A stretch of 44,473 nt of DNA, from the NCBI GenBank assembly GCA_016783905.1, contig JADHVQ010000010.1, positions 1 through 44,473 on the forward strand, written 5' to 3'. The notes beneath the pieces are model-generated. The model saw nothing but the letters and a program-made list of their open reading frames with translations, did not search any database and was not told where the DNA came from. The DNA comes from Bacteroidales bacterium. Lineage in GTDB: Bacteria > Bacteroidota > Bacteroidia > Bacteroidales > FEN-979. Shown in pieces: positions 26,461 to 33,316 of this stretch (position 1 is the stretch's first letter; every line of letters starts with the position of its first letter). The translations under genes and the position numbers were made by a program.

Positions 26461-26468
26461 TTTTTCAC

Positions 26469-26476
26469 TATCTTTA
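26469..26476 (+). promoter_or_regulatory. -7-like box upstream of lemA
   Basis: TATCTTTA differs from TAnnTTTG at the last base and lies 25 bases before the ATG. The upstream -33 region is the repeat array. Confidence 0.45.
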
Positions 26477-26501
26477 CCCAAAATTTAAACCCTTAACGTC
26501 T

Positions 26502-27098
26502 ATGAAACTCTCCAAAGGCTGGATCATCCTCATTGTGGTGATCGCTATCGTCGTGATCCTGGTGGGCTGGGGTACCGGGATTTACAACAAACTCGTCACC
26601 CGGGACGAAAATGTCGGGAAAGCCTGGGCCAACGTAGAGAACGTCTACCAGCGGCGGGCCGACCTGATTCCCAATCTGGTTGCTACGGTGAAAGGGGTAG
26701 CCGATTTTGAGAAACAGACCCTTACCGATGTGATCGAAGCAAGGGCCAAGGCCACTTCAGTGACCGTTGACCCGGCCAACCTGAATGCACAGTCCCTGCA
26801 GCAGTTTCAGGCCGCCCAGGACGGTCTCAGCTCTGCCCTCTCCCGCCTGATGGTGGTGGTGGAAAGATATCCTGAACTAAAAGCTACGCAGAACTTTATG
26901 GAGTTGCAGGCCCAGCTGGAGGGAACCGAAAACCGGATCGCCGTGGAACGGATGAAATTCAACGAGTCGGCACAGGCCTACAACACCTACATCCGAAGGT
27001 TCCCGGCTGCGATTTTTGCCGGCATATTCGGATTTGAGAAGAAAGCTTACTTCGAAGCCCAGGAGGGCTCAGAGGTAGCACCAAAAGTAGAATTCTAG
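26502..27098 (+). CDS. lemA: LemA family membrane protein
   Basis: The 198-residue LemA-type protein has one N-terminal membrane helix (about 8-27) followed by a long helical bundle: YNKLVTRDENVGKAWANVENVYQRRADLIPNLV and the C-terminal ENRIAVERMKFNESAQAYN plus IFGFEKKAYF, all family hallmarks. Its cellular role is unclear; LemA genes very often sit beside TPM-domain genes, as here. The two TPM genes follow at 27158 and 27731, suggesting a three-gene envelope module. A short AATTACG array separates it from the next gene. Confidence 0.93.
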   Translation: MKLSKGWIILIVVIAIVVILVGWGTGIYNKLVTRDENVGKAWANVENVYQRRADLIPNLVATVKGVADFEKQTLTDVIEARAKATSVTVDPANLNAQSLQQFQAAQDGLSSALSRLMVVVERYPELKATQNFMELQAQLEGTENRIAVERMKFNESAQAYNTYIRRFPAAIFAGIFGFEKKAYFEAQEGSEVAPKVEF

Positions 27099-27107
27099 GG
27101 TATACCA

Positions 27108-27147
27108 GAATTACGAATTACGAATTACGAATTACGAATTACGAATT
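27108..27147 (+). repeat. AATTACG heptamer tandem array
   Basis: More than five near-perfect copies of AATTACG lie between lemA and the first TPM gene, starting 10 bases after the lemA stop. The same unit occurs inverted at 33221-33265. Confidence 0.93.
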
Positions 27148-27157
27148 TCTGATTTTT

Positions 27158-27604
27158 ATGTCGATACCGGCAAAACATTTTTTCACAAATCAGGAGCAAC
27201 AGCAGATCACCCGGGTCATCCGCGAAGCCGAACTGAATACTTCAGGAGAGATTCGTGTACATATAGAGAACAGCTGCAAGGGAGACGTGCTCGACCGGGC
27301 AGCGTATATCTTCAAACAACTCAACCTGCACCGGACACAGCTGCGTAACGGAGTGCTTTTCTACCTCTCGGTACATGATCATAAATTTGCTATCCTGGGC
27401 GACAAAGGGATCAACAATACGGTCTCCCCCGGCTTCTGGGATGAGATCAAGGAGGAGATGTCAGCCCGGTTCCGTGAAGGGGACCTGGTCTCCGGATTAG
27501 TTGATGGAATCCTGAAAGCAGGAGAGCAACTGAAGGCGCATTTCACACACCAGACGGATGATGTGAATGAGTTGGAGGATGAGATCTCCTTTGGAGAGAC
27601 GTAA
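27158..27604 (+). CDS. TPM domain protein without membrane anchor
   Basis: This 148-residue protein carries a TPM (TLP18.3/Psb32/MOLO-1) domain: FFTNQEQQQITRVIREAE, TSGEIRVHIEN, and GVLFYLSVHDHKFAILGDKGI followed by helices. It lacks a signal peptide and membrane segment, so it should be cytosolic; paired genes of this kind (one soluble TPM, one exported) commonly accompany lemA. Some TPM proteins have acid phosphatase activity, but the biological role is unknown. The start follows an AATTACG array by ten bases, with no Shine-Dalgarno. Confidence 0.88.
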   Translation: MSIPAKHFFTNQEQQQITRVIREAELNTSGEIRVHIENSCKGDVLDRAAYIFKQLNLHRTQLRNGVLFYLSVHDHKFAILGDKGINNTVSPGFWDEIKEEMSARFREGDLVSGLVDGILKAGEQLKAHFTHQTDDVNELEDEISFGET

Positions 27605-27607
27605 ATA

Positions 27608-27718
27608 CCCCCCAGCCCCCTAAAGGGGGAGCTTTTCCTCCCCTTGAAGGGGAGGGATTTACGCAAAGCGAAGCAAGTCCCCTTTAAGGGGATTTAGGGG
27701 TACAGGGATTTAGGGGCA
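27608..27718. repeat. Cluster of GC-rich hairpin elements with GGGGATTTAGGGG motif
   Basis: The gap between the TPM genes holds three hairpins: CCCCC-TAAA-GGGGG (27616-27629, followed by a short T run), CTCCCC-TTGAA-GGGGAG (27638-27654), and TCCCC-TTTAA-GGGGA (27678-27692). The last is followed by TTTAGGGGTA and a second partial copy. It matches the dispersed elements at 19724 and 28550. The first hairpin could act as a weak terminator. Confidence 0.75.
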
Positions 27719-27730
27719 AAAACAAACCGC

Positions 27731-28537
27731 ATGAACAATTTCAAAATTATTATACTGACCCTCCTTCTCTGTGATGGGATACTGGCGGTTTCACAGGACA
27801 TTCCCCTTCGTCCGGAGCCCCCCCGGCTGGTCAATGACCTGGCCGGGATCCTGACACCGGAACAGGTTCAACAGCTCGAACGGAAGCTGGTGAACTTCAA
27901 TGATAGCACCTCTACCCAGATCGCCGTGGTCACGGTATCCTCCCTGAATGGATATGACAAAGCGGACTTTGCTTTCCGGATCGGGGAGCAATGGGGTGTG
28001 GGACAGAAAGGCAAGAACAATGGCATTGTGGTGCTTGTCAAGCCAAAATACGGGGAGGAGCGGGGAGAAGCATACATTGCTGTTGGTTACGGCCTGGAAG
28101 GGGTCATTCCCGACGCCATCGGTAAACGGATTGTGGAGTACGAGATGATCCCCAACTTTAAAGAGAATAACTATTTCGGCGGACTCGATGCCGGCACAAC
28201 CACCCTGATGGAGCTGGCCAGCGGCGAATTCACGGCTGATCAGTACGTGAAAAAGACACAGAGTAAGCCTTATGCGATCTTTATTCCCATCCTGGTTTTA
28301 CTGTTCATCTTTTTCCTGATCCGCTCCAGTCGTGCGCGTTCCCATTCGGTGGGCAAAAGCATTCCTTTCTGGACTGCTTTCTGGTTACTGGGGAGTATGG
28401 GTGGACACAGCGGCAACTGGAAGAATTTCTCTTCTGGCGGTGGATCATTTGGCGGCGGCAGCTTTGGCGGTGGAGGTGGATTCGGAGGATTTGGCGGCGG
28501 CAGCTTTGGCGGCGGTGGAGCCGGAGGGAGCTGGTGA
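27731..28537 (+). CDS. Exported TPM domain protein with Gly-rich tail (YgcG-like)
   Basis: The 268-residue protein has a signal peptide (about 1-21), a TPM domain (about 28-165; RLVNDLAGILTPEQ, STQIAVVTV, NNGIVVLV, YGLEGVIPDAIGKRI), a membrane segment (about 183-199), and a glycine/serine/phenylalanine-rich C-terminal tail with repeated GGGSFGGG units. This is the YgcG-type layout, usually encoded with LemA. The TPM domain should be periplasmic and the tail cytoplasmic. Function is unknown beyond family-level phosphatase reports. Confidence 0.9.
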   Translation: MNNFKIIILTLLLCDGILAVSQDIPLRPEPPRLVNDLAGILTPEQVQQLERKLVNFNDSTSTQIAVVTVSSLNGYDKADFAFRIGEQWGVGQKGKNNGIVVLVKPKYGEERGEAYIAVGYGLEGVIPDAIGKRIVEYEMIPNFKENNYFGGLDAGTTTLMELASGEFTADQYVKKTQSKPYAIFIPILVLLFIFFLIRSSRARSHSVGKSIPFWTAFWLLGSMGGHSGNWKNFSSGGGSFGGGSFGGGGGFGGFGGGSFGGGGAGGSW

Positions 28538-28549
28538 GAAGCCCGCAAA

Positions 28550-28593
28550 CCCCCTAAAGGGGATTTAGGGGTAGAAAGGGGATTTAGGGGCAA
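28550..28593. repeat. GGGGATTTAGGGG element, two copies
   Basis: CCCCTAAAGGGG forms a hairpin, and GGGGATTTAGGGG occurs twice in tandem. It is the same dispersed intergenic family as at 19724 and 27676, here just ahead of cydA. Confidence 0.75.
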
Positions 28594-28617
28594 GTCTTCA
28601 TTATAAATCTCAGCTCT

Positions 28618-30195
28618 ATGATCGATCAGATTGACCTGAGCATGGTTGACTGGGCACGGGCGCAGTTTGCGCTGACAGCCATCTACCACTGGCTGTTCGT
28701 GCCGCTTACCCTGGGCTTGTCGTTCATCGTGGCCATCATGGAGACGATTTACGTCAGAACAGGCAATCCGGAGTGGAAGAAGATAACCAAATTCTGGATG
28801 ATCCTCTTCGGGATTAATTTTGCTATTGGCATAGCCACCGGGATCATCCTTGAATTCCAGTTTGGCACCAACTGGTCCAACTACTCGTGGTTTGTGGGCG
28901 ATATCTTCGGAGCCCCGCTGGCGATTGAAGGGATCATGGCCTTTTTCCTCGAATCGACCTTCATCGCGATCATGTTCTTCGGCTGGAATAAAGTCAGTAA
29001 AGGATTCCACCTCACTGCCTCCTGGCTGACCGCGATCGGAGCCAACTTCTCGGCGCTCTGGATCCTGGTAGCCAACGCCTGGATGCAACATCCCATCGGC
29101 ATGGAGTTCAACCCGGATACGGCCCGCAACGAAATGGTCAATTTCTGGGAGATCATCTTCTCTCCAATGGCAGTGAATAAATTCCTTCACACCATCTCCA
29201 ACGGCTATGTGATCGCTTCCATATTCGTGATCGGGATCAGCGCCTGGTTCCTGCTGCACAAAAGGCATGTCCTGACTGCTAAACGAAGTATCCTTATTGC
29301 CGCCATCTTCGGCATCATCACCTCCATCTTCCTGGCGTTCACGGGCGACGGATCGGCTTATACCATTGCCCAGAAACAACCGATGAAGCTGGCGGCCATG
29401 GAGGGATTGTACGAGGGTGAGTCAGGCGCCGGCCTGGTTGCTTTCGGGATCCTGAATCCCTCCAAGAAGCCTGGCAATGATGAAGATCCATTTCTGATGA
29501 AGATCGAGGTCCCACAACTCCTCTCCATCCTGGGATATCGTGACGCGAATGCCTTTGTTCCCGGAGTGGACGACATCATCAACGGAGGGTACAAACCCTG
29601 GTTTGAGAACATCCAGGAAGAGGAGAAAGAGATGACCTATTCGGTAGCTCAGAAGATCGAGAGAGGGAAGCTTGCGATCTCAGCACTGAGAGATTACAAA
29701 ACGGCATCCAAGGCAGGAGATACCATCATGGCGAAAATTTCACGGGATCAGCTGGAAGTGAATTTTGCCTACTTCGGATACGGCTACCTCAACAAGCCCG
29801 AATCGGTGGTCCCCAATGTCCAGCTCACCTTTTACAGCTTCCACCTGATGGTGATCCTGGGCCTCTATTTCATCCTGCTCTTCATCGTGGTTCTCTATTT
29901 CCTCAGCCGGGGTACACTCGAAAAGCAGCGATGGCTCCTCTGGCTGTCGTTATGGACAATCCCTCTCGTCTACCTGGCCAGCCAGGCTGGATGGGTGGTT
30001 GCGGAGGTCGGGCGGCAACCCTGGGTCATCCAGGACCTCCTCCCCACCATTGCCGCTGTTTCCATGATCAGCTCCTCTTCGGTAAAGATCACCTTCTGGA
30101 TCTTTGCCGGGATCTTCACCGCCTTACTGATTGCTGAAGTAATGATCATGGTACGACAAATCAAGATCGGACCTAAGGACGGAGGACAGAAGTAA
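28618..30195 (+). CDS. cydA: Cytochrome bd ubiquinol oxidase subunit I
   Basis: CydA binds hemes b558, b595 and d and oxidises quinol, reducing O2 in the inner membrane with high oxygen affinity. The 525-residue protein has about nine membrane segments, His24 in IYHWLFVPLTLG (heme ligand), the family block GWVVAEVGRQPWVIQ, and a long periplasmic Q-loop region with Glu/Lys-rich helices (about 300-395). Length is like E. coli CydA. It starts the cydA-cydB-small ORF-lipoprotein gene string. Use of a bd oxidase fits a microaerobic or anaerobic lifestyle. Confidence 0.96.
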   Translation: MIDQIDLSMVDWARAQFALTAIYHWLFVPLTLGLSFIVAIMETIYVRTGNPEWKKITKFWMILFGINFAIGIATGIILEFQFGTNWSNYSWFVGDIFGAPLAIEGIMAFFLESTFIAIMFFGWNKVSKGFHLTASWLTAIGANFSALWILVANAWMQHPIGMEFNPDTARNEMVNFWEIIFSPMAVNKFLHTISNGYVIASIFVIGISAWFLLHKRHVLTAKRSILIAAIFGIITSIFLAFTGDGSAYTIAQKQPMKLAAMEGLYEGESGAGLVAFGILNPSKKPGNDEDPFLMKIEVPQLLSILGYRDANAFVPGVDDIINGGYKPWFENIQEEEKEMTYSVAQKIERGKLAISALRDYKTASKAGDTIMAKISRDQLEVNFAYFGYGYLNKPESVVPNVQLTFYSFHLMVILGLYFILLFIVVLYFLSRGTLEKQRWLLWLSLWTIPLVYLASQAGWVVAEVGRQPWVIQDLLPTIAAVSMISSSSVKITFWIFAGIFTALLIAEVMIMVRQIKIGPKDGGQK

Positions 30196-31361
30196 TGTTT
30201 GAAACGCTGTCGTTACTTACATTACAGCACTACTGGTGGATCATCATCTCACTGCTGGCCAGTTTCCTGGTTTTCCTGATGTTCGTGCAGGGAGGGCAAA
30301 CCCTGATCTACACCCTGGGAAAAACCGAACCTGAACGAACGATCATTGTCAATACCCTGGGGCGAAAATGGGAGTTCACCTTTACCACACTGGTGACCTT
30401 TGGCGGAGCCTTTTTCGCCTCCTTCCCCCTCTTCTACTCTACCAGCTTCGGAGGAGCCTACTGGGTGTGGATGGTGATCCTCTTCTCCTTTGTGATCCAG
30501 GCCGTAGCCTATGAGTTCAGAACCAAACCAAACAACTTCCTCGGACAGCGCACGTTCGAGATTTTTCTCTTCATCAACGGAGCGCTCGGAACCATCCTGA
30601 TCGGCGCCGTTGTATCCACCTTCTTTACCGGCTCGGAGTTCTCAGTCAACAAGCTGAATCTGACCGACATCGTCAGCCCGGTCATCTCGCGCTGGGAGGG
30701 TCCTGCTCATGGTATGGAAGTAGTGTTGAACTGGCGTAATGTCGACCTGGGGCTGGCCATTTTCTTCCTGGCCCGTGTGCTGGGGATCCTCTATATTCTG
30801 AATTCGGTGGATCACGAAGCGATTGCCAGGAGAAGCCACAAACAGTTATGGGTCAATGCCATTCCATTCCTGGTCTTCTTCCTGGCCTACGTGATCGCCC
30901 TGATGCTGAGCAAAGGATTTGCCGTAGCGCCCGCCGCCGGGAAGATCTTTATGGAACCTTTTAAATACTGGCATAACCTGATGGAGATGCCGGTCGTAGC
31001 AATCCTTTTTGTGATGGGAGTCCTGCTGGTCCTTTTCGGGATCTTCCAGCCACTGTTGAACTTCAAAGCCTGTTGCTCCAAAGGGATCTGGTATGCAGGC
31101 CCGGGAACAGTCCTGACCGTTTTCTCCCTCTTTCTGCTGGCAGGATTTAATCATACAGCCTACTACCCCTCTACCTATGATCTGCAAAGTTCATTGACCA
31201 TCATGAACAGTTCATCCAGCCATTATACCCTCACTGCCATGAGCTATGTTTCCCTGCTGGTTCCGTTTGTCCTGGCCTATATTGTCTATGCCTGGCGGTC
31301 CATCAACCGAAAGAAGATCACAGAAGAGGAGATGGAGGAGGGAGGAGGGCATACCTATTAA
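30195..31361 (+). CDS. cydB: Cytochrome bd ubiquinol oxidase subunit II
   Basis: This 388-residue polytopic partner of CydA has the N-terminal motif LTLQHYWWIIISLLASFLVFLMFVQGGQTL and about eight membrane helices. It stabilises the hemes and forms the heterodimer interface. The ATG shares one base with the cydA stop (TAATG), so translation should be coupled. An ATGGTGAA octamer array begins at its TAA stop and lies between cydB and the 40-codon ORF. The acidic, Gly-rich C-terminus (EEEMEEGGGHTY) is cytoplasmic by inference. Confidence 0.95.
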   Translation: MFETLSLLTLQHYWWIIISLLASFLVFLMFVQGGQTLIYTLGKTEPERTIIVNTLGRKWEFTFTTLVTFGGAFFASFPLFYSTSFGGAYWVWMVILFSFVIQAVAYEFRTKPNNFLGQRTFEIFLFINGALGTILIGAVVSTFFTGSEFSVNKLNLTDIVSPVISRWEGPAHGMEVVLNWRNVDLGLAIFFLARVLGILYILNSVDHEAIARRSHKQLWVNAIPFLVFFLAYVIALMLSKGFAVAPAAGKIFMEPFKYWHNLMEMPVVAILFVMGVLLVLFGIFQPLLNFKACCSKGIWYAGPGTVLTVFSLFLLAGFNHTAYYPSTYDLQSSLTIMNSSSSHYTLTAMSYVSLLVPFVLAYIVYAWRSINRKKITEEEMEEGGGHTY

Positions 31362-31395
31362 ATGGTGAGATGGTGAAATGGTGAAATGGTGAAAT
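31362..31395 (+). repeat. ATGGTGAA octamer tandem array after cydB
   Basis: Four 8-base units (ATGGTGAG, then ATGGTGAA three times) begin on the base after the cydB stop codon and end 17 bases before the small ORF. Confidence 0.9.
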
Positions 31396-31411
31396 AAAAT
31401 CGAAAATCAAT

Positions 31412-31534
31412 ATGTACATCACATCCATTCTCTTGTACCTGGCCTGGCCGGTGCTGATCGCCGTATCCACGATCATTATCATTTATGCTGTCAAAAAGTT
31501 TGACAGCGCACAAAATAAAACATTTGAGTCATGA
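31412..31534 (+). CDS. 40-residue single-span membrane protein, candidate CydX-like bd oxidase subunit
   Basis: The ORF encodes 40 residues with one hydrophobic helix (about 5-25; text LYLAWPVLIAVSTIIIIYAV) and a short polar tail KKFDSAQNKTFES. It lies 50 bases after cydB, and its TGA overlaps the ATG of the next gene (ATGA). Cytochrome bd oxidases of other phyla use single-helix third subunits of 30-40 residues (CydX, CydS) in exactly this position. Sequence similarity to CydX is too weak to assert homology; position, size and topology are the evidence. Confidence 0.65.
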   Translation: MYITSILLYLAWPVLIAVSTIIIIYAVKKFDSAQNKTFES

Positions 31535-32514
31535 AAAATTTTACCAAACACACCCTCTGGGCAGTTGCCATCGTTTTGTTGATCAATAGCTGCACCAGGA
31601 AATCTGAACCCTTCAGGGTCTTTATGGTTTTCAGCTATCATCCTGAATATAACTGGGTGATTGAAGAGATCGACGGAGTCAATGAGGTATTCCGGGATAA
31701 CGAGGTCATAACAGAATCTTTTTTCATGGATACCAAACGAAAGACAAGCGAAGCATGGAAAACGATGATGGCCGACTCTGCCATGAAAATGATAAACCAG
31801 TTTGATCCCGACCTCCTCATGGTATTTGATGATAATGCCTGTGAATACGTCGCGAAACAGTTTGTTGGAACGGATATGCCGGTTGTTTTCTGTGGCATGA
31901 ATGCAGACCCGTCTCATTACGGATTTCCAACAAAGAACATCACCGGGATCACTGAAGAGGTTCCTCTGAATGGCATGGTTGAATTCCTGCAGGAGCTTGT
32001 CCCGGATATACAGAAGGTCGCATTTATGTCAGATCAAAGTCTGACTTCAGCAGGCATTGACGAGCATGTCAGACAGATGGAGGTTCCGGTCGAGATACTG
32101 GAGATCAGAGCCACAAACAACTTTGATGAGTGGAAGTCCACCATCGAGGCATGGCAGGATCAGATAGACGCCATCGGCATCTTAACTTATCACACCATCA
32201 CCGATACCCTCACCGGTGAAAGCATGAACCCCTCCGACGTAATGAAATGGACGACAGAAAATAACAAACTGCCCGATTTCTCCTTATTCGACTTCGCTGT
32301 ATACGATGGAGTGCTCTGTAGCTATTACATCCCGGGCAATGAACAGGGCTCGATGGCCGCCAGCCTGGCGCTTGAAATTCTCCGTGGAAAGTCGCCGGAA
32401 GAGATCTCTATCACCTATCCCACAGAAGGGATCCGGCTGGTGAACAATGACCGGGCTCAGCAACTTGGTATTGAGATCCCGGAAGGGATCGATGCCACGA
32501 TCATCAATGAATAG
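31531..32514 (+). CDS. ABC transporter substrate-binding lipoprotein (PF04392-type), no partner nearby
   Basis: The 327-residue protein begins with a lipoprotein signal peptide (lipobox LINSC, Cys at about residue 21). It then shows the two-lobed periplasmic-binding fold of the ABC_sub_bind family: VFSYHPEYNWVIEEIDGV, DLLMVFDDNACEYV, MPVVFCGMNADP, NITGITEEV, and GNEQGSMAASLALEILRGKSPEEI. Ligands in this family are often amino acids or unknown. No permease or ATPase gene accompanies it, so it may feed a remote transporter or act as a sensor. ATGA overlap with the small ORF ties it to the cyd transcript. Confidence 0.85.
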   Translation: MKNFTKHTLWAVAIVLLINSCTRKSEPFRVFMVFSYHPEYNWVIEEIDGVNEVFRDNEVITESFFMDTKRKTSEAWKTMMADSAMKMINQFDPDLLMVFDDNACEYVAKQFVGTDMPVVFCGMNADPSHYGFPTKNITGITEEVPLNGMVEFLQELVPDIQKVAFMSDQSLTSAGIDEHVRQMEVPVEILEIRATNNFDEWKSTIEAWQDQIDAIGILTYHTITDTLTGESMNPSDVMKWTTENNKLPDFSLFDFAVYDGVLCSYYIPGNEQGSMAASLALEILRGKSPEEISITYPTEGIRLVNNDRAQQLGIEIPEGIDATIINE

Positions 32515-32563
32515 AGTTTACTTCTACCGTGTGATCACTCACGATCAGCGCATAGGAGCATCC

Positions 32564-32584
32564 ATGAAGTTCTTTGCACAGTAA
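32564..32584 (+). CDS. Six-codon leader ORF overlapping the DedA start
   Basis: ATG at 32564 with a purine-rich AGGAG five bases ahead encodes only MKFFAQ, and its TAA shares a base with the DedA ATG (TAATG). It may be a translational-coupling leader peptide or simply chance. Confidence 0.3.
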   Translation: MKFFAQ

Positions 32585-33228
32585 TGGAAACAATCACCGA
32601 TTTTTTTGATCTGCTAATTCACTCGGACAAACTGATCCGCGTAGGAGGGCTGGCATTGCTCTTGCTCATTGTCTACCTCGAAACCGGGGTATTCTTTGGG
32701 TTTATCTTCGCCGGCGATGCCCTGTTATTCAGTGCCGGCCTGCTATGCGGACCCGATTTGCTGGACGTCAACATTTTTGTTCTGCTGTTCCTTGTCACGG
32801 CAGCTGCAATTGCCGGGAACCTCACCGGATATTATACGGGGAAATTTCTTGGGAAGAAGCTACACACAAAACAGGATTCCTGGTTCTTTAAAAAGAGGCA
32901 CCTGGAGAAAACACGCCTTTTTTACGATAAATATGGAGGGATGTCACTGGTCGCCGGCCGCTTTGTATGGATCGTCAGAACCTTTGCCCCCATCCTTGCC
33001 GGCGCTTCCGACATGGGCTTCCGGAGGTTTAACCTGTTCAATATCCTCGGCGCCTTCCTCTGGGTTTGGACCATCATCCCACTGGGCTATCTGGCCGGCT
33101 ACCTGATCCCGAATGCGACGGAGAATCTGGAATATTTTGTACTGGCCATTACCCTGATAGCGACGGCGATTCTTGTGCGGGGAATCTACAATGTATCCAG
33201 GCGAAAAAACGAAAGAAGCAATTCGTAG
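32584..33228 (+). CDS. DedA family membrane protein
   Basis: The 214-residue SNARE-associated/DedA protein is predicted to flip or transport polyprenyl-phosphate or phospholipids across the inner membrane; which one cannot be told from sequence. Features: a hydrophobic N-terminus, FGFIFAGDALLFSAG, GNLTGYYTGKFLGKK, the conserved AGRFVWIVRTFAPILAGASDM re-entrant region with two arginines, and C-terminal membrane helices. Length is typical (about 200-220). The last codons and the TAG stop are part of the CGTAATT array that follows. Confidence 0.92.
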   Translation: METITDFFDLLIHSDKLIRVGGLALLLLIVYLETGVFFGFIFAGDALLFSAGLLCGPDLLDVNIFVLLFLVTAAAIAGNLTGYYTGKFLGKKLHTKQDSWFFKKRHLEKTRLFYDKYGGMSLVAGRFVWIVRTFAPILAGASDMGFRRFNLFNILGAFLWVWTIIPLGYLAGYLIPNATENLEYFVLAITLIATAILVRGIYNVSRRKNERSNS

Positions 33229-33265
33229 TTCGTCATTCGTAATTCGTAATTCGTAATTCGTAATT
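33221..33265 (-). repeat. AATTACG heptamer array, inverted, overlapping the DedA stop
   Basis: Five to six units of CGTAATT (AATTACG on the minus strand) begin inside the last two DedA codons, include its TAG stop, and end 12 bases before the TACCTTTG box of the next gene. It is inverted relative to the array at 27108. Confidence 0.92.
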
Positions 33266-33276
33266 AATAAAAGTCG

Positions 33277-33284
33277 TACCTTTG
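33277..33284 (+). promoter_or_regulatory. -7 promoter box for the BNR-repeat T9SS protein
   Basis: TACCTTTG matches TAnnTTTG, 32 bases before the ATG. The -33 position falls on a repeat unit of the AATTACG array (TTCG instead of TTTG). Confidence 0.6.
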
Positions 33285-33316
33285 CAGCGCAAACCAAACC
33301 ATCATTTCTTTCACCT

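Noticed and set aside
27616-27636. Rho-independent terminator after the first TPM gene
   Set aside because: There is a GC hairpin and a short T run, but it belongs to a dispersed repeat cluster and the T run is only four bases after AGC; not convincing.
28270-29379. Long minus-strand open frame (369 codons) opposite the TPM gene tail and cydA
   Set aside because: It is antisense to two strongly supported genes, and its composition (Pro-rich opposite Gly-rich repeats) is a mirror of them.
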